From Neiella litorisoli (GTDB taxonomy: Bacteria; Pseudomonadota; Gammaproteobacteria; Enterobacterales; Neiellaceae), in assembly GCF_014773395.1 (NCBI RefSeq), contig NZ_JACXAF010000007.1, forward strand, positions 124,001 through 188,000: a stretch of DNA of 64,000 nucleotides. Direction: 5' to 3'. Positions 25,298 through 36,348 of the stretch are shown one piece after another (within the stretch, counting starts at the first letter, position 1; each line of letters starts with the position of its first letter). A program made the position numbers and the translations under genes. The notes under the pieces are model-generated. The model was not told where the DNA came from and searched no databases. It saw only the letters and a program-made list of their open reading frames with translations.

Positions 25298-27040
25298 GTG
25301 ACTGGCAGACACTGCATTCAATACGGGTTCTTGTTGTTGCTAGCTATGCTGCTCAGCATGCCCTCGTCGGCCGATGATGAAGCCTTTCATATTCTAGTGC
25401 TGCATTCCTATTCAACCGATTTTCAGTGGACCAACGAAATCCACCAAGGCATCACTGAGACGATTACCACGCAGTCGCCACAAAGCCGTATTCGGGTTGA
25501 GTTTATGGATACTAAAAATATCTTTCATCCCGACTATTTAGCGCACCTTGCCGAGCTTTACACCTACAAATATGCCGATCACAAACCCGATGCCATCATC
25601 CTATCGGATAACAATGCCATGGCGTTTTATAACCGCTATGGTGCAACCCTGTTTCCACAGGCCAAAGTGGTTGCGGGTGGCATTAATGGCGCCTTACCAC
25701 CGCCTTTGCAATCACCGGTTCACAGTGTCATTGCTGAGTTAGTCGATCACAAACAGACACTTAGTTTTGCCTTGCAGCTGCGGCCCCAAGCGCAGCGAAT
25801 TTATGTGATTGCCGACAGCTCGACCACGGGGATCGCCATACGGCAAGAAGTAGAACAAATCGCTGAGCAGTTTGATGATTCGGTTGAGTTTGTTTACCTC
25901 AACGGCCTCACGCTGGCGCAGCTCCGAGCCGAGACCAGCAGATTTTCCCGTCACGATATTGTTTATCTGCTGCCTTATTTTCGCGCTGCTGATGGCTCCT
26001 CCTATCATCAAAACGAGGTTGGGATGGCCATTGCTGAGTCGTCAAAGACGCCGGTGTTTGTCTCTTGGGCGTTCCAAATGGCGCCGGGGGTGGTTGGTGG
26101 ACGGGTGATGTCGGCACAGAACATCGGCCATCAAGCGGCCACGAGCGTGTTGCGGTTGTTGCGTGCTGAGTTTGTGGAGAGCTTTCAGACCAACCTAGCT
26201 CTCGATGAGAGCTTGTTCGATTATCAAGCCCTGCGCCGCCATCACATTCCGTTTAGTGATTTGCCGAGTGGAGCGCGAATTGTTAACCGACCTCAGAATT
26301 TCTGGGATGAGCACAAGAAAGTGATGATCCCTGGGCTGTTGGTGATTGCCGTTTTGCTATTGATTTTGGTGTTGTTATTGCTCAATTTGAAAAAACAACG
26401 AGCCCTCAACACCAATAACCGACAGCTAATGGAGCTGGATCGCGAGGTGATTGATACGCAGCGCGAACTACTGACGATTCTTGGCGAAGTGATTGAGGTT
26501 CGCTCCCATGAGACCCGCAATCATGTGACGCGGGTTGCCAAGGTGTCTTATTTTCTTGGCACCAAACTGGGACTGTCAGAAGAGACTCTTAAAATGCTTG
26601 AAGCGGCCTCGCCGATGCACGACGTGGGTAAGATTGGTATCCCGGAAAACATTCTCAACAAGCCCGGCCAGCTGACCGATGATGAGTATCAGATTATGCG
26701 AACCCATGCCCAAATCGGTCACAACATCTTGCATAACTCCGATCGTGAATTGCTGCAAATGGCCTGTGTTATCGCCCATCAACACCACGAATACTGGGAT
26801 GGCTCAGGTTATCCGCAAGGCTTGAAAGGGGAACAGATCCACCTGTTTGCGCGAATCACCACACTTGCCGATATCTACGATGCCATTTCTTCGGACCGCT
26901 GCTACAAAGACGCATGGCCCGAGGAGGATGTGCTTCATTACATTCTTGAGCAGCGCGGCAAGATTTTTGATCCCAAACTGGTCGATATTTTCATGGCCAA
27001 TATCGACGACATTCGCTCCTTGCGTAACCAGTACGTTTAA
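25298..27040 (+). CDS. HD-GYP cyclic-di-GMP phosphodiesterase with periplasmic binding-protein sensor
   Basis: A 580-residue inner-membrane signalling protein with a GTG start preceded by AAGGG. After a signal segment, residues about 28-330 form a periplasmic ABC_sub_bind-like domain ([19 protein letters not shown] near its start). One membrane span ([20 protein letters not shown]) follows at about 345-368, then a short coil and an HD-GYP domain. The metal motif HDVGKIGIP (His 441, Asp 442) and [11 protein letters not shown] (His 496-497, GYP about 504-506) are intact, so it should be active. The ligand of the sensor is unknown. Its stop overlaps the mutS stop on the other strand. Confidence 0.9.
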   Translation: MTGRHCIQYGFLLLLAMLLSMPSSADDEAFHILVLHSYSTDFQWTNEIHQGITETITTQSPQSRIRVEFMDTKNIFHPDYLAHLAELYTYKYADHKPDAIILSDNNAMAFYNRYGATLFPQAKVVAGGINGALPPPLQSPVHSVIAELVDHKQTLSFALQLRPQAQRIYVIADSSTTGIAIRQEVEQIAEQFDDSVEFVYLNGLTLAQLRAETSRFSRHDIVYLLPYFRAADGSSYHQNEVGMAIAESSKTPVFVSWAFQMAPGVVGGRVMSAQNIGHQAATSVLRLLRAEFVESFQTNLALDESLFDYQALRRHHIPFSDLPSGARIVNRPQNFWDEHKKVMIPGLLVIAVLLLILVLLLLNLKKQRALNTNNRQLMELDREVIDTQRELLTILGEVIEVRSHETRNHVTRVAKVSYFLGTKLGLSEETLKMLEAASPMHDVGKIGIPENILNKPGQLTDDEYQIMRTHAQIGHNILHNSDRELLQMACVIAHQHHEYWDGSGYPQGLKGEQIHLFARITTLADIYDAISSDRCYKDAWPEEDVLHYILEQRGKIFDPKLVDIFMANIDDIRSLRNQYV

Positions 27041-29610
27041 CGGTTTTCTTGCTGCCAACGATAGAGTAAAGCCAGCGCTTGTCGCGGAGTCAGTTCATCT
27101 AATTGCAATTGTTTGAGCTCATCAAGGATTGGCGACGCTTCGGGCAGAATGGAAAGCTGTTGCCCCACTTCTTTGGCAGTGCTTTCCGCTGGCGCAAGCT
27201 GCTCTAGTTCATGCAACTTCTGCTTTGCTCGTCGCAGCACAGGTTGGGGCACGCCTGCTAATTGGGCCACTTGAATGCCATAACTCTTACTCGCAGGCCC
27301 TTGCTGCACCGCATGCATAAAGACAATTCCGTCGTCATGCTCTACCGCATCTAAATGAACATTGCTAATGCCATTGTAAAGCTCAGGGAGTTGAGTTAAT
27401 TCAAAGTAGTGGGTGGCAAACAGTGTCATCGCTTTGATTTGTTGAGCCAGTTGTTCGGCACAGGCCCACGCCAGCGATAAACCATCGTAGGTGCTGGTTC
27501 CTCGGCCTATTTCATCCATCAATACCAAGCTATTGGCCGTTGCATGATTCAAAATAGTGGCGGTTTCGGTCATCTCGACCATGAAGGTTGAGCGGCCACT
27601 GGCCAAATCATCAGACGCGCCGATGCGGGTAAAAATGCGATCTACCGGACCTATGGTGGCGGCTTCGGCGGGCACGTAGCTACCGATATGGGCTAGCAGC
27701 ACAATCAACGCGATCTGCCGCATGTAAGTGGATTTACCGCCCATGTTAGGGCCGGTGACAATCAACATGCGCTGCGATTGGGTGATCATTAATGGGTTGG
27801 CAATAAAGGGCTCGTCGCTGAGTGCTTCCACTACTGGGTGACGTCCACCTTCAATGTGAATGCCCGGCTCTGCTGATAGTTGTGGACAACAGTAATTGAG
27901 GCTTTGAGCGCGCTCGGCAAAACACTGCAATACATCCAGTTCAGCGATTGATGCCGCCAGCGTTTGCAGTGTTTCGATCGTCGGCAAGATCAGATCGAAC
28001 AATTCATCATACAGCCGCTTTTCCAATGCCAGTGCGCGACTCTGGCTAGTCAGCACTTCGTCTTCATAAGCCTTTAACTCAGGCAGAATAAAGCGCTCAT
28101 TATTCTTTAGGGTTTGCCGGCGAACGTAATCGCTCGGCACTAAATCGGCGTAGCTTCGGCTTACCTCAATAAAGTAACCGTGTACTTTGTTGTAGCCGAC
28201 TTTGAGAGTCGGAATGCCGGTGCGCTCTTTCTCGCGTTCTTCGAGCTCAACCAAATAATTTGTCGCGTTTTGGCTCAATGCCCGCAGCTTATCGAGCTCA
28301 TCGTTATACCCCTCGGCTAACACCCCGCCATCGCGAATCACCACTGGAGGATTTTCAATAATGGCTCGCTCTAGTAGTTGTTGTAGCTCGGGTTGAATTG
28401 GGCAGCGTTGCGCTAGCGCTTGTAATTTGACGCTATTGGCTTGGCTCAGAATTAACTGCAGCTCTGGCAATTGCTGCAATGCCAGTCGCAAACGGGCGAA
28501 ATCTCGCGGCCGTGCTGAGCGCAAAGCAACGCGCGCCAGAATACGTTCGACATCGCCGACATTACGTAACACCGGCGCCAGTTGCTCGGGCAGGGCATAG
28601 TCAATTAATTCGGCAACGGTTTGTTGACGCTGCTGCAAGCGAGCATGATCGGCAAGTGGATCGTGTAACCAGCGTTTGAGTAAACGGCTGCCCATTGCTG
28701 TTGCCGTTTTATCAATAACTGCCGCAAGGCAACTTTGCTGATCGCCGGACAAACTCTGGGTCAGCTCTAGATTGCGCCGAGTTGCCGCATCGAGTTGCAC
28801 CGAGTCGGCAATATGATGCGGGTGGATGCTGCGAATGTGCGGCAATGCGGTGCGCTGGGTGTCTTTGATGTATTGCAGCACACAACCGGCTGCGGCCAGT
28901 CCGAGTGGCATGGCGTCGACTTCAAATGCATCAAGGCTACTGGTTTTGAACTGTCGGCAGAGCTGTTCACGAGCCGTGTCGAGTTCAAATTCCCATACCG
29001 GACGACGGCGCAAACCAGCGTATTGCTGCAGCAATGCGGTGTAGGGGAAATCTTCTGGGTAAAGCAATTCGGCAGGGTTTGCCCGTTGCAGTTGCGACGA
29101 TAACTCATCAGCTGACCCAGCTTCCATAACGTGAAAGCGGCCGCTGCTGATGTCGAGGGTCGATACTCCAAAACGGCCGCTCTGGAAATAAACGGCTGCC
29201 AACAGGTTATCGCTGCGCTCTTGCAGCAATGCTTCGTCGCTGACGGTGCCGGGGGTGATGATGCGAGTGACTTTTCGTTCGACTGGCCCTTTGCTCGTTG
29301 CCGGATCGCCAACTTGCTCGCAGATCGCAACGGACTCGCCAAGCTGCACTAAGCGCGCCAAATAGCCTTCGACCGCATGAAATGGCACACCGGCCATGGG
29401 AATCGCATTACCGCCTGACTTGCCTCGTTTTGTCAGCGAGATATCCAGTAACTCAGAGGCTTTGGCGGCATCGTCGTAGAACAGTTCGTAGAAATCGCCC
29501 ATCCGGTAAAACAGCAAGATACTGGGATGCTCAGCTTTGAGCCGTAAATACTGTTGCATCATCGGTGTATGGGAGGTCAGCTCAAGGGCTGATTCAGAAT
29601 TGCTGCTCAC
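27037..29610 (-). CDS. mutS: DNA mismatch repair protein MutS
   Basis: An 857-residue MutS, close to the 853 residues of the E. coli protein. The GTG start at 29610 is preceded by AGAGG with a 5-nt gap; the longer frame from 29712 is unlikely. The mismatch-recognition motif [11 protein letters not shown] is near residue 40, with the Phe-x-Glu wedge (FYELF). The ATPase has Walker [15 protein letters not shown] and Walker [23 protein letters not shown]. The protein binds mispaired DNA and starts repair with MutL. It ends at 27037, where its stop overlaps the HD-GYP stop. Confidence 0.96.
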   Translation of the reverse strand: MSSNSESALELTSHTPMMQQYLRLKAEHPSILLFYRMGDFYELFYDDAAKASELLDISLTKRGKSGGNAIPMAGVPFHAVEGYLARLVQLGESVAICEQVGDPATSKGPVERKVTRIITPGTVSDEALLQERSDNLLAAVYFQSGRFGVSTLDISSGRFHVMEAGSADELSSQLQRANPAELLYPEDFPYTALLQQYAGLRRRPVWEFELDTAREQLCRQFKTSSLDAFEVDAMPLGLAAAGCVLQYIKDTQRTALPHIRSIHPHHIADSVQLDAATRRNLELTQSLSGDQQSCLAAVIDKTATAMGSRLLKRWLHDPLADHARLQQRQQTVAELIDYALPEQLAPVLRNVGDVERILARVALRSARPRDFARLRLALQQLPELQLILSQANSVKLQALAQRCPIQPELQQLLERAIIENPPVVIRDGGVLAEGYNDELDKLRALSQNATNYLVELEEREKERTGIPTLKVGYNKVHGYFIEVSRSYADLVPSDYVRRQTLKNNERFILPELKAYEDEVLTSQSRALALEKRLYDELFDLILPTIETLQTLAASIAELDVLQCFAERAQSLNYCCPQLSAEPGIHIEGGRHPVVEALSDEPFIANPLMITQSQRMLIVTGPNMGGKSTYMRQIALIVLLAHIGSYVPAEAATIGPVDRIFTRIGASDDLASGRSTFMVEMTETATILNHATANSLVLMDEIGRGTSTYDGLSLAWACAEQLAQQIKAMTLFATHYFELTQLPELYNGISNVHLDAVEHDDGIVFMHAVQQGPASKSYGIQVAQLAGVPQPVLRRAKQKLHELEQLAPAESTAKEVGQQLSILPEASPILDELKQLQLDELTPRQALALLYRWQQENR

Positions 29611-29786
29611 ACAAGCCTCTGGGAGTGATTGTTGGAATTCGAATATCGGACGCAGATGGTAACAACTCGATAAAACCACCATCAAGTGATTCATTGCCGG
29701 AAAAGTCTGCAAATCCGAATGATGAGGAAAATAAACAAGTTAGGGCGCTGAAATGGCAACAACAGGAAAAATTATTTATACAGGGG

Positions 29787-29814
29787 TTGATACTGTATGA
29801 ATGACCAGTATACT
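29787..29814 (+). promoter_or_regulatory. recA promoter with LexA (SOS) box
   Basis: The -35 TTGATA (29787-29792) and -10 TATACT (29809-29814) are 16 bp apart. Between and across them lies TACTGTATGAATGACCAGTA at 29791-29810. Its core is CTGT-N8-CCAG, one base from the LexA consensus CTGT-N8-ACAG. The layout matches that of E. coli recA. The start lies 72 bp beyond the -10. Confidence 0.93.
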
Positions 29815-29885
29815 GAGCTTCAACAAAATCAATTTATTTGCCCTCAAGCAAAATATGGTTAGCACAACAGGGTTGGAGAACACTA

Positions 29886-30920
29886 ATGGATAGCAATAAG
29901 AAAAAGGCGTTAGACGCCGCGTTAGGCCAGATTGAGCGCCAGTTTGGTAAAGGCTCCATCATGCGCTTGGGTGATAGCAATGTACTTGATATCGACAGTG
30001 TTCCAACAGGATCTTTGACGCTAGATATTGCCCTCGGCATTGGCGGTTTGCCCTATGGCCGTGTCGTTGAAATCTACGGCCCAGAGTCTAGTGGTAAAAC
30101 AACCTTGACCTTGCAGGTCGTTGCCGAAGCCCAACGCCAAGGCAAAACCTGTGCCTTCGTTGATGCCGAACATGCTTTGGATCCAGTCTATGCCGCCAAA
30201 TTAGGCGTTAATGTCGATGAGTTGTTGGTCTCTCAGCCGGACACTGGTGAACAAGCCCTCGAAATTTGTGACATGTTGGTTCGCTCAAATGCCGTTGAGG
30301 TGATTATTGTCGACTCGGTTGCAGCACTGACGCCAAAAGCAGAAATCGAAGGTGATATGGGCGACTCCCACGTTGGTTTGCAGGCTCGCTTGATGTCACA
30401 GGCGCTACGTAAGCTGACTGCCAACATCAAGAAAACAAACTGTATGGTGGTCTTCATTAACCAAATTCGAATGAAGATCGGGGTCATGTTTGGTAACCCT
30501 GAAACCACCACGGGTGGTAACGCACTGAAGTTCTATTCATCGGTACGACTCGACATCCGCCGTACGGGCGCGGTCAAGGTCGGTGATGAAGTGGTTGGTA
30601 ACGAAACCCGAGTCAAAGTCGTTAAGAACAAGGTGGCGCCGCCATTTAAACAAGCGGAATTCCAAATCTTATACGGTCAGGGCATTAGCAAACATGCTGA
30701 GCTGATTGATTTGGGCGTGCAGGAAAAATTGGTTGAGAAAGCCGGTGCTTGGTATAGCTACAAGGGTGATCGAATTGGCCAGGGTAAAGCCAATAGTGTC
30801 AACTTCCTGAAAGAAAACCCAGAAATTGCCAACGAGATCGAAGCCCAAATTCGCTCTCGTTTACTGGTGACAGCGACGCCTGAAGATGAAAGCGAAACTG
30901 AACAAGAACCAGCTTTGTAA
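29886..30920 (+). CDS. recA: Recombinase A
   Basis: A 344-residue RecA. The start at 29886 ([21 protein letters not shown]) has GGAG upstream; an upstream in-frame ATG at 29838 is unlikely. Walker A is [10 protein letters not shown], and Walker B is in [10 protein letters not shown]. The loop [20 protein letters not shown] fits the DNA-binding loop 2 region. The C-terminal tail is acidic ([11 protein letters not shown]), as usual. The protein does strand exchange and stimulates LexA self-cleavage. It is controlled by the LexA box at 29791-29810, and recX overlaps its 3' end. Confidence 0.98.
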   Translation: MDSNKKKALDAALGQIERQFGKGSIMRLGDSNVLDIDSVPTGSLTLDIALGIGGLPYGRVVEIYGPESSGKTTLTLQVVAEAQRQGKTCAFVDAEHALDPVYAAKLGVNVDELLVSQPDTGEQALEICDMLVRSNAVEVIIVDSVAALTPKAEIEGDMGDSHVGLQARLMSQALRKLTANIKKTNCMVVFINQIRMKIGVMFGNPETTTGGNALKFYSSVRLDIRRTGAVKVGDEVVGNETRVKVVKNKVAPPFKQAEFQILYGQGISKHAELIDLGVQEKLVEKAGAWYSYKGDRIGQGKANSVNFLKENPEIANEIEAQIRSRLLVTATPEDESETEQEPAL

Positions 30921-31359
30921 TTCCTTGCCAGTGGCAGTGCAAGCTGCCACCGCTATCCTTTCGCGGCGCGATCATTGCCGCAAAGAACTTTTCCAAAAAC
31001 TGCAATTGCGCGGTTTTGACACTGACATTATTGCCCAGACCATACAATACTGTGTCGAGCAAAATTGGCTGAATGAAGCCGAGTATGCTCGCATCTATAC
31101 CCGTCTGCGTGCCGAGCGTGGTTACGGCGCCAATCGTATCCGTCAGGAATTACAGCAAAAAGGTCTCGATTCTGGGCTAATTCAACAAGCTTTAATGGCA
31201 TTTGAAGGCGATTGGTTTGAATTAGCCTTGTTACAGCGTCAAAAACGCTTTGGTGAATTTTGGCCTACTGAATTTAAGCTGCAGCAAAAGCAGCAACGCC
31301 ACCTATTCCAGCGCGGATTTAGCCAAGAACAAATTCACTACGCCTGCCAGCACCAATAA
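30886..31359 (+). CDS. recX: RecX, regulator of RecA
   Basis: A 157-residue alpha-helical protein of the RecX family, with three-helix repeats: [43 protein letters not shown], and a C-terminal unit ending at [12 protein letters not shown]. It inhibits RecA filament extension. The ATG at 30886 lies inside recA in another frame, a 35-bp overlap that suggests translational coupling. A start at TTG 30924 would remove the overlap; ribosome sites do not settle it. The frame continues in RecX-like sequence from [10 protein letters not shown] onward. Confidence 0.9.
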   Translation: MKAKLNKNQLCNSLPVAVQAATAILSRRDHCRKELFQKLQLRGFDTDIIAQTIQYCVEQNWLNEAEYARIYTRLRAERGYGANRIRQELQQKGLDSGLIQQALMAFEGDWFELALLQRQKRFGEFWPTEFKLQQKQQRHLFQRGFSQEQIHYACQHQ

Positions 31360-31408
31360 AAATTTTTTTCCAGCCCCAAGGCGGTGGAAAAAGCCTCAAT
31401 GCACTGCG

Positions 31409-31492
31409 TATAATAGCCAGTCTTTTTGTCTGTCAGTTCAGATCCTGAGTGTGGTTGCTGTTATCAGCGGCGACGCAAGAGACAGGGATCTG
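31409..31492 (+). promoter_or_regulatory. alaS promoter (-10) and leader inverted repeat
   Basis: A consensus -10 TATAAT lies at 31409-31414; no good -35 is seen at the right distance. The leader contains CAGATCC at 31439-31445 and GGATCTG at 31486-31492, which could pair around a 40-nt loop. The role of this structure is not known. Confidence 0.55.
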
Positions 31493-31519
31493 GCATTTCA
31501 ATTGTATCGGGAACGACGC

Positions 31520-34147
31520 ATGTACATGACCACCGCAGAGCTTCGGGAAGCTTTTTTGTCCTTTTTTAAGCAACAGCAACATCAGATTGTTGCCTCCAGT
31601 TCACTGGTGCCGCACGACGATCCGACCCTGTTGTTTACCAATGCCGGGATGAACCAATTTAAAGATTGCTTCTTGGGCACCGAAAAACGCAGTTATACCC
31701 GAGCGGTGTCGTCACAGCGTTGTGTCCGTGCTGGTGGTAAGCACAATGACTTGGAAAATGTTGGTTACACGGCGCGTCACCACACCTTCTTTGAAATGCT
31801 CGGCAACTTCAGCTTTGGCGATTACTTTAAACATGACGCTATTCGTTATGCTTGGCAGTTTCTTACCGAAGTGGTGAAACTTCCAAAAGAGCGGTTGCTG
31901 GTCACCGTTTATGAAAGCGATGATGAAGCGTTTGATATCTGGGCCAAAGAAATAGGCGTGCCAGTCGATCGTATTATCCGCATAGGCGACAAGTCTGCGG
32001 ACAAGCCTTATGAGTCAGATAACTTCTGGCAAATGGGCGATACTGGCCCTTGCGGCCCGTGTACTGAAATTTTCTATGACCATGGCGAACACATTTGGGG
32101 CGGACCGCCAGGTTCTCCAGAAGAAGATGGCGACCGTTTCATTGAAATTTGGAACTTGGTCTTCATGCAGTTCAACCGCCAGTCAGACGGCACCATGGAG
32201 CCGCTGCCAAAGCCTTCGGTCGATACCGGTATGGGGCTGGAGCGTATTGCCGCGATTTTGCAAGGCGTTCACAGCAACTACGAAATCGATATTTTCCAAT
32301 TTCTTATCAAAGCCACGGCAACGATTCTTAATGTTTCTGATTTGAGCGATAAATCACTGCGAGTGATTGCCGACCATATTCGTTCCTGCTCGTTCCTGAT
32401 TGCCGATGGCGTGATGCCTTCTAACGAAGGGCGCGGCTATGTGTTGCGTCGGATCATTCGTCGCGCGGTGCGCCATGGTAATAAACTGGGGGCAGAGAAG
32501 CCGTTCTTCCATTTGCTGGCGAAAGGTTTGGTGACCGAGATGGGTGCCGCCTACCCCGAACTTGGCCAACAATTACCTGTGATTGAAAAAGTGTTGCTGG
32601 TTGAAGAGGAGCAGTTCCTGCGTACCTTGGACCGCGGTTTGGCGCTACTCGATGAAGCGTTACGTGGCTTGGACGGCGACACTGTGCCGGGCGAAACGGT
32701 ATTTAAACTGTACGACACCTATGGTTTCCCCGCTGACTTAACAGCAGATATCGCCCGTGAACGCGAGTTGAATATCGATCAAGATGGCTTTGATAAGGCC
32801 ATGGAGCAACAGCGTCAGCGTGCTAAGCAAGCTAATCAGTTTGGCGTCGATTACAACCAGAACATCACCATTGACGGCAAGTCAGAATTCAAAGGCTACG
32901 ATGCCACCGAATACCCTGCCACCGTGGTGGCGGTGTTCACCAAAGACGGTGAGTCAGTCAATAGCCTAGAAAGTGGCGATGATGGTCAAGTCGTGCTTGA
33001 TCACACGCCATTCTATGCTGAAAGCGGCGGCCAGTGTGGGGACATGGGCGAGTTGTTGATGGAAGACGGCTCCTTTGTTGTCACTGACACGCAGAAGTCC
33101 GGAGATGCCATCGTCCACATTGGTTACGTGTCGCAAGGCGAAATTCACGTCGGCGAAGCGCTTAGCGCTAAAGTGGATGAAGTGCGTCGTAACTCAATTC
33201 GACTCAACCACTCCGCAACTCACTTGATGCATGCTGCCTTGCGCAAAGTGTTGGGCGAGCATGTCCAGCAAAAAGGTTCACAGGTGGCCCCTGAGCGTTT
33301 ACGTTTCGATTTCAGCCACTTCGAGAGTATTTCTGGTAATTCGATTCGCACTATTGAGCAGCTGGTTAACGAGCAAATCCGCGCCAACTACTCGGTGCAA
33401 ACCAAATTGATGGATCTGGATGAGGCTAAAGCCTCAGGGGCAATGGCTCTGTTTGGTGAGAAGTACGACGAGAAAGTCCGAGTCGTTGGCATGGGCGATT
33501 TCTCGACTGAATTATGTGGCGGTACCCACGTTGAGCGTACCGGTGATATTGGCTTGTTCCGCATCATGTCCGAAGGCGGTATTGCCTCTGGTGTACGCCG
33601 CATTGAAGCGGTCACCGGTCGCTATGCGCTCGATTCGTTATACAACCTAGCTGATCAGCTCAATGAAGTGTCTGGCTTGGTGAAAGGCGACATGAGCAGT
33701 GCTCGTGAAAAAGTACAGCAAGTGGTTGAGCGATCGAAATGGCTGGAAAAAGAAGTTGAGCGGCTGAATGCCAAATTGACCGCGCTGGCCGGTAGCTCAC
33801 TTGCTGAGCAGGCCGTTGACGTCAATGGCGTGAAGGTGTTGGTAAGCCAGTTGGAAGGCACTAGCCCGAAAGCGCTGCGCAGCACAGTTGATGACCTCAA
33901 GAGCAAGCTCGGCACCTGTGTGGTGGTATTAGCAACCGTCAGCGATGGCAAAATTGGTATCGCTGTTGGCGTAAGTAAAGATGCAACCAGCAAAGTGAAA
34001 GCTGGTGAGTTGGTGAATGTAGTAGCCCAACAAGTTGGTGGTAAAGGTGGCGGTCGCCCTGATTTTGCTCAGGCCGGCGGTACCGATGAAGCAGCGCTTC
34101 CTGCTGCGCTTGAGTCGGTCACCCCTTGGTTGCAAGAGCGACTGTAA
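31520..34147 (+). CDS. alaS: Alanyl-tRNA synthetase
   Basis: An 875-residue AlaRS, the usual length. The start at 31520 ([16 protein letters not shown]) follows GGGA with a 7-nt gap; the ATG at 31526 is also possible. Class II landmarks: [21 protein letters not shown] and the GMGLERI motif 3. The editing domain has the [16 protein letters not shown] zinc motif and [15 protein letters not shown]. The C-terminal oligomerisation domain ends with [17 protein letters not shown]. It charges tRNA-Ala. The gene order recA-recX-alaS is as in many gammaproteobacteria. Confidence 0.97.
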   Translation: MYMTTAELREAFLSFFKQQQHQIVASSSLVPHDDPTLLFTNAGMNQFKDCFLGTEKRSYTRAVSSQRCVRAGGKHNDLENVGYTARHHTFFEMLGNFSFGDYFKHDAIRYAWQFLTEVVKLPKERLLVTVYESDDEAFDIWAKEIGVPVDRIIRIGDKSADKPYESDNFWQMGDTGPCGPCTEIFYDHGEHIWGGPPGSPEEDGDRFIEIWNLVFMQFNRQSDGTMEPLPKPSVDTGMGLERIAAILQGVHSNYEIDIFQFLIKATATILNVSDLSDKSLRVIADHIRSCSFLIADGVMPSNEGRGYVLRRIIRRAVRHGNKLGAEKPFFHLLAKGLVTEMGAAYPELGQQLPVIEKVLLVEEEQFLRTLDRGLALLDEALRGLDGDTVPGETVFKLYDTYGFPADLTADIARERELNIDQDGFDKAMEQQRQRAKQANQFGVDYNQNITIDGKSEFKGYDATEYPATVVAVFTKDGESVNSLESGDDGQVVLDHTPFYAESGGQCGDMGELLMEDGSFVVTDTQKSGDAIVHIGYVSQGEIHVGEALSAKVDEVRRNSIRLNHSATHLMHAALRKVLGEHVQQKGSQVAPERLRFDFSHFESISGNSIRTIEQLVNEQIRANYSVQTKLMDLDEAKASGAMALFGEKYDEKVRVVGMGDFSTELCGGTHVERTGDIGLFRIMSEGGIASGVRRIEAVTGRYALDSLYNLADQLNEVSGLVKGDMSSAREKVQQVVERSKWLEKEVERLNAKLTALAGSSLAEQAVDVNGVKVLVSQLEGTSPKALRSTVDDLKSKLGTCVVVLATVSDGKIGIAVGVSKDATSKVKAGELVNVVAQQVGGKGGGRPDFAQAGGTDEAALPAALESVTPWLQERL

Positions 34148-34184
34148 GATCACCAACAAGGTTTAGGGATAAAGGAGTATAGGC

Positions 34185-35408
34185 ATGGCATTGTATGTGC
34201 TGAAGTTTGGTGGAACGTCTGTTGGCACAGTAGAGCGAATTCAAGCTGTTGCACAACGAGTGAAGCGTTATCGCGACCAAGGGCATCAGGTGGCGGTAGT
34301 CGTGTCGGCAATGAGCGGTGAGACCAATCGCTTAATCGCGCTGGCTAAAGAGATCAATGAACAACCGATGACGCGTGAGTTGGACGTGTTGGTATCAACC
34401 GGAGAGCAGGTCACTATCGCTCTGTTGTCGATGGCATTACTGACCATTGGCGTGCCGGCCACGTCAATGACCGGTGACCAAATTCGGATGACCACCGACA
34501 GCACTCACAGTAAAGCTCGGATCATGGACATTGACGAGAAAGCGGTCATGTCAGTGCTTGAAGAAGGCAAAGTGGCGGTGATTGCAGGCTTCCAAGGCCG
34601 CGATCAGTTGGGCAACATCACGACCTTAGGTCGCGGTGGCTCAGATACTTCTGCTGTTGCTGTTGCGGCTGCCTTGAAAGCAGATGAATGTCGCATTTAC
34701 ACCGATGTTGATGGCGTCTACACCACCGATCCTCGTGTCGAGCCAAATGCTCGCAAAATGGATACTGTGACATTCGAAGAAATGCTTGAGCTGGCAAGTT
34801 TAGGCGCCAAAGTATTGCAGATTCGCTCGGTTGAGTTTGCAGGCAAGTACAATGTACCGCTTCGCGTATTGTCATCATTTGAGGATGAAGGCGAAGGGAC
34901 TCTGATTACGTTTGAGGAACAAGATATGGAAGCACCACTGGTTTCGGGTATTGCATTTAACCGCGATGAAGCGCGTTTATCGATTCTTGGCGTGCCGGAT
35001 CAACCAAACATCGCTGCGGCGGTGTTGGCTCCGATCGGTAAAGCCGATATCGAAGTGGACATGATCATCCAAAACTCCGTAGGTGATAATACTGCCGATT
35101 TCACGTTTACCGTGCATCGTAATGACTTTGCCAAAGCAACTCAGGTGTTAGAGCAGGTTGCTGCGGAAGTTGGTGCTCGGGAAGTACGTGGCAATGACAA
35201 GATCGCCAAGATCTCTGTTGTTGGTGTTGGCATGAAGAGTCACGCCGGTGTGGCCTCGACTATGTTTGAATCTCTGGGTAATGAAGGCATCAACATTCAG
35301 CTGATCTCAACCTCGGAAATTAAAATTTCTGTGGTCGTTGAGGAGAAATATTTAGAATTAGCTGTCAGAACCTTACATAGTGCGTTTAAATTGGAAGAAA
35401 CTGCGTAA
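34185..35408 (+). CDS. lysC: Aspartokinase (feedback-regulated)
   Basis: A 407-residue monofunctional aspartate kinase, the first step of lysine, threonine and methionine synthesis. The kinase domain opens with VLKFGGTSVGTVERI and has STGEQVTIALLSMAL and TLGRGGSDTSAVAVAAAL. Two ACT domains follow from about residue 265, including ISVVGVGMKSHAGVASTMF and INIQLISTSEIKISVVV, where effector lysine or threonine binds in this family. It starts 37 bp after alaS, too close for a lysine riboswitch. Lying between alaS and csrA is a known arrangement in Shewanella and pseudomonads. Confidence 0.95.
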   Translation: MALYVLKFGGTSVGTVERIQAVAQRVKRYRDQGHQVAVVVSAMSGETNRLIALAKEINEQPMTRELDVLVSTGEQVTIALLSMALLTIGVPATSMTGDQIRMTTDSTHSKARIMDIDEKAVMSVLEEGKVAVIAGFQGRDQLGNITTLGRGGSDTSAVAVAAALKADECRIYTDVDGVYTTDPRVEPNARKMDTVTFEEMLELASLGAKVLQIRSVEFAGKYNVPLRVLSSFEDEGEGTLITFEEQDMEAPLVSGIAFNRDEARLSILGVPDQPNIAAAVLAPIGKADIEVDMIIQNSVGDNTADFTFTVHRNDFAKATQVLEQVAAEVGAREVRGNDKIAKISVVGVGMKSHAGVASTMFESLGNEGINIQLISTSEIKISVVVEEKYLELAVRTLHSAFKLEETA

Positions 35409-35468
35409 TAAATTAGTAAATTGCTAATAATCGCAAATTTTTCTGAGCGTTAGACAGCGAGGCTGTAC

Positions 35469-35527
35469 TATAATTGCTGCAAATTGAGTATTAGTTGCAG
35501 TGGAAAGAGCTAAAAAGGAGCTAGGTA
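35469..35527 (+). promoter_or_regulatory. csrA promoter -10 and leader with GGA sites
   Basis: A consensus -10 TATAAT is at 35469-35474. The leader has GGA at 35502-35504 and again within the AAGGAG ribosome site at about 35515-35520. CsrA binds GGA sites near ribosome sites, so self-repression is plausible. Confidence 0.65.
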
Positions 35528-35716
35528 ATGCTGATTTTAACTCGTCGAGTCGGCGAAACCCTTATGATTGGTGACGATGTCACTGTGACTGTTTTGGGTG
35601 TTAAAGGTAATCAGGTTCGTATTGGTGTTAATGCACCGAAGGAAGTGTCTGTTCACCGTGAAGAAATCTATCGCCGTATCCAGGCAGAGAAGGGTCCAGA
35701 GGATCACGATTATTAA
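35528..35716 (+). CDS. csrA: Carbon storage regulator CsrA
   Basis: A 62-residue CsrA. It starts with [20 protein letters not shown], including Arg 6 region, and has [11 protein letters not shown] at about residues 41-51, with Arg 44 in the conserved RNA-binding position. It binds GGA motifs in mRNA leaders as a dimer and acts post-transcriptionally on carbon metabolism, motility and biofilm. AAGGAG lies 7 nt before the start. It sits before tRNA-Ser and tRNA-Arg genes, as in E. coli and Shewanella. Confidence 0.97.
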   Translation: MLILTRRVGETLMIGDDVTVTVLGVKGNQVRIGVNAPKEVSVHREEIYRRIQAEKGPEDHDY

Positions 35717-35741
35717 TCGTCCGTGAACCGCTCGATAACAA

Positions 35742-35771
35742 AAAGCCGACCTTGTGTCGGCTTTGTTTTTT
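35742..35771 (+). terminator. Rho-independent terminator after csrA
   Basis: Stem AAAGCCGAC (35742-35750) / GTCGGCTTT (35756-35764), loop CTTGT, then a T-rich tail. Confidence 0.92.
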
Positions 35772-35875
35772 GTGCTTTTTGAGCACTTTGAATAAATCCT
35801 AAGCAAGCAGTAGGAAAAGCGACAAAAATCGTTTGACTTATCGAATGGCTCTAGTATCATGCGCCTCCGAAATGC

Positions 35876-35966
35876 GGTGAGGTGGCCGAGTGGCTGAAGG
35901 CGCTCCCCTGCTAAGGGAGTATACCCTAATCCGGTATCGAGGGTTCGAATCCCTCCCTCACCGCCA
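35876..35966 (+). tRNA. serV: tRNA-Ser (GCU)
   Basis: A 91-nt class II tRNA. The acceptor stem GGTGAGG pairs with CCTCACC, and a discriminator G and CCA at 35964-35966 are encoded. The anticodon stem CTCCC/GGGAG holds loop CTGCTAA, giving GCU. The long variable arm TATACCCTAATCCGGTATC follows, and the T arm has GTTCGAATC. Confidence 0.96.
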
Positions 35967-35980
35967 TTTTCGATTTTTGC

Positions 35981-36057
35981 GGACGCGTAGCTCAGCTGGA
36001 TAGAGTACCTGGCTACGAACCAGGCGGTCGGAGGTTCGAATCCTCCCGCGTCCGCCA
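35981..36057 (+). tRNA. argV: tRNA-Arg (ACG), copy 1
   Basis: A 77-nt tRNA. Acceptor GGACGCG pairs with CGCGTCC, followed by G and CCA. The anticodon loop is CTACGAA, giving ACG, which is normally edited to ICG by TadA. The T arm has GTTCGAATC. The CCA end pairs with downstream bases in a CCACTT / AAGTGG hairpin (36055-36070). Confidence 0.96.
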
Positions 36058-36129
36058 CTTCTTCAAGTGGATAAGCTATCCTTGGATAGCGTTACAATCG
36101 GAATACCCTAGATAATCATCTAGACATGC

Positions 36130-36206
36130 GGACGCGTAGCTCAGCTGGATAGAGTACCTGGCTACGAACCAGGCGGTCGGAGGTTCGAATCCTCCCGCGT
36201 CCGCCA
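36130..36206 (+). tRNA. argY: tRNA-Arg (ACG), copy 2
   Basis: Identical in sequence to copy 1 over 77 nt. The 3' trailer forms a GCCACTTT / AAAGTGGC hairpin at 36203-36221 that includes the CCA end. Confidence 0.96.
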
Positions 36207-36271
36207 CTTTCCCAAAGTGGCCCATTCCTTTGTGTAACGTTCGAGTCAAATCGAACAAGCTTTTTATATGC

Positions 36272-36348
36272 GGACGCGTAGCTCAGCTGGATAGAGTACC
36301 TGGCTACGAACCAGGCGGTCGGAGGTTCGAATCCTCCCGCGTCCGCCA
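36272..36348 (+). tRNA. argZ: tRNA-Arg (ACG), copy 3
   Basis: Identical in sequence to copies 1 and 2. The trailer forms a GCCACTTT / AAAGTGGC hairpin at 36345-36363. Spacers between the three copies are 72 and 65 bp and are not alike outside the hairpin. Confidence 0.96.

Noticed and set aside
29565-29804. Plus-strand frame of 79 codons before recA
   Set aside because: It overlaps the mutS start and the recA promoter; no ribosome site or recognisable domain.
34148-34184. Lysine riboswitch before lysC
   Set aside because: Only 37 bp separate alaS and lysC, too short for the riboswitch.
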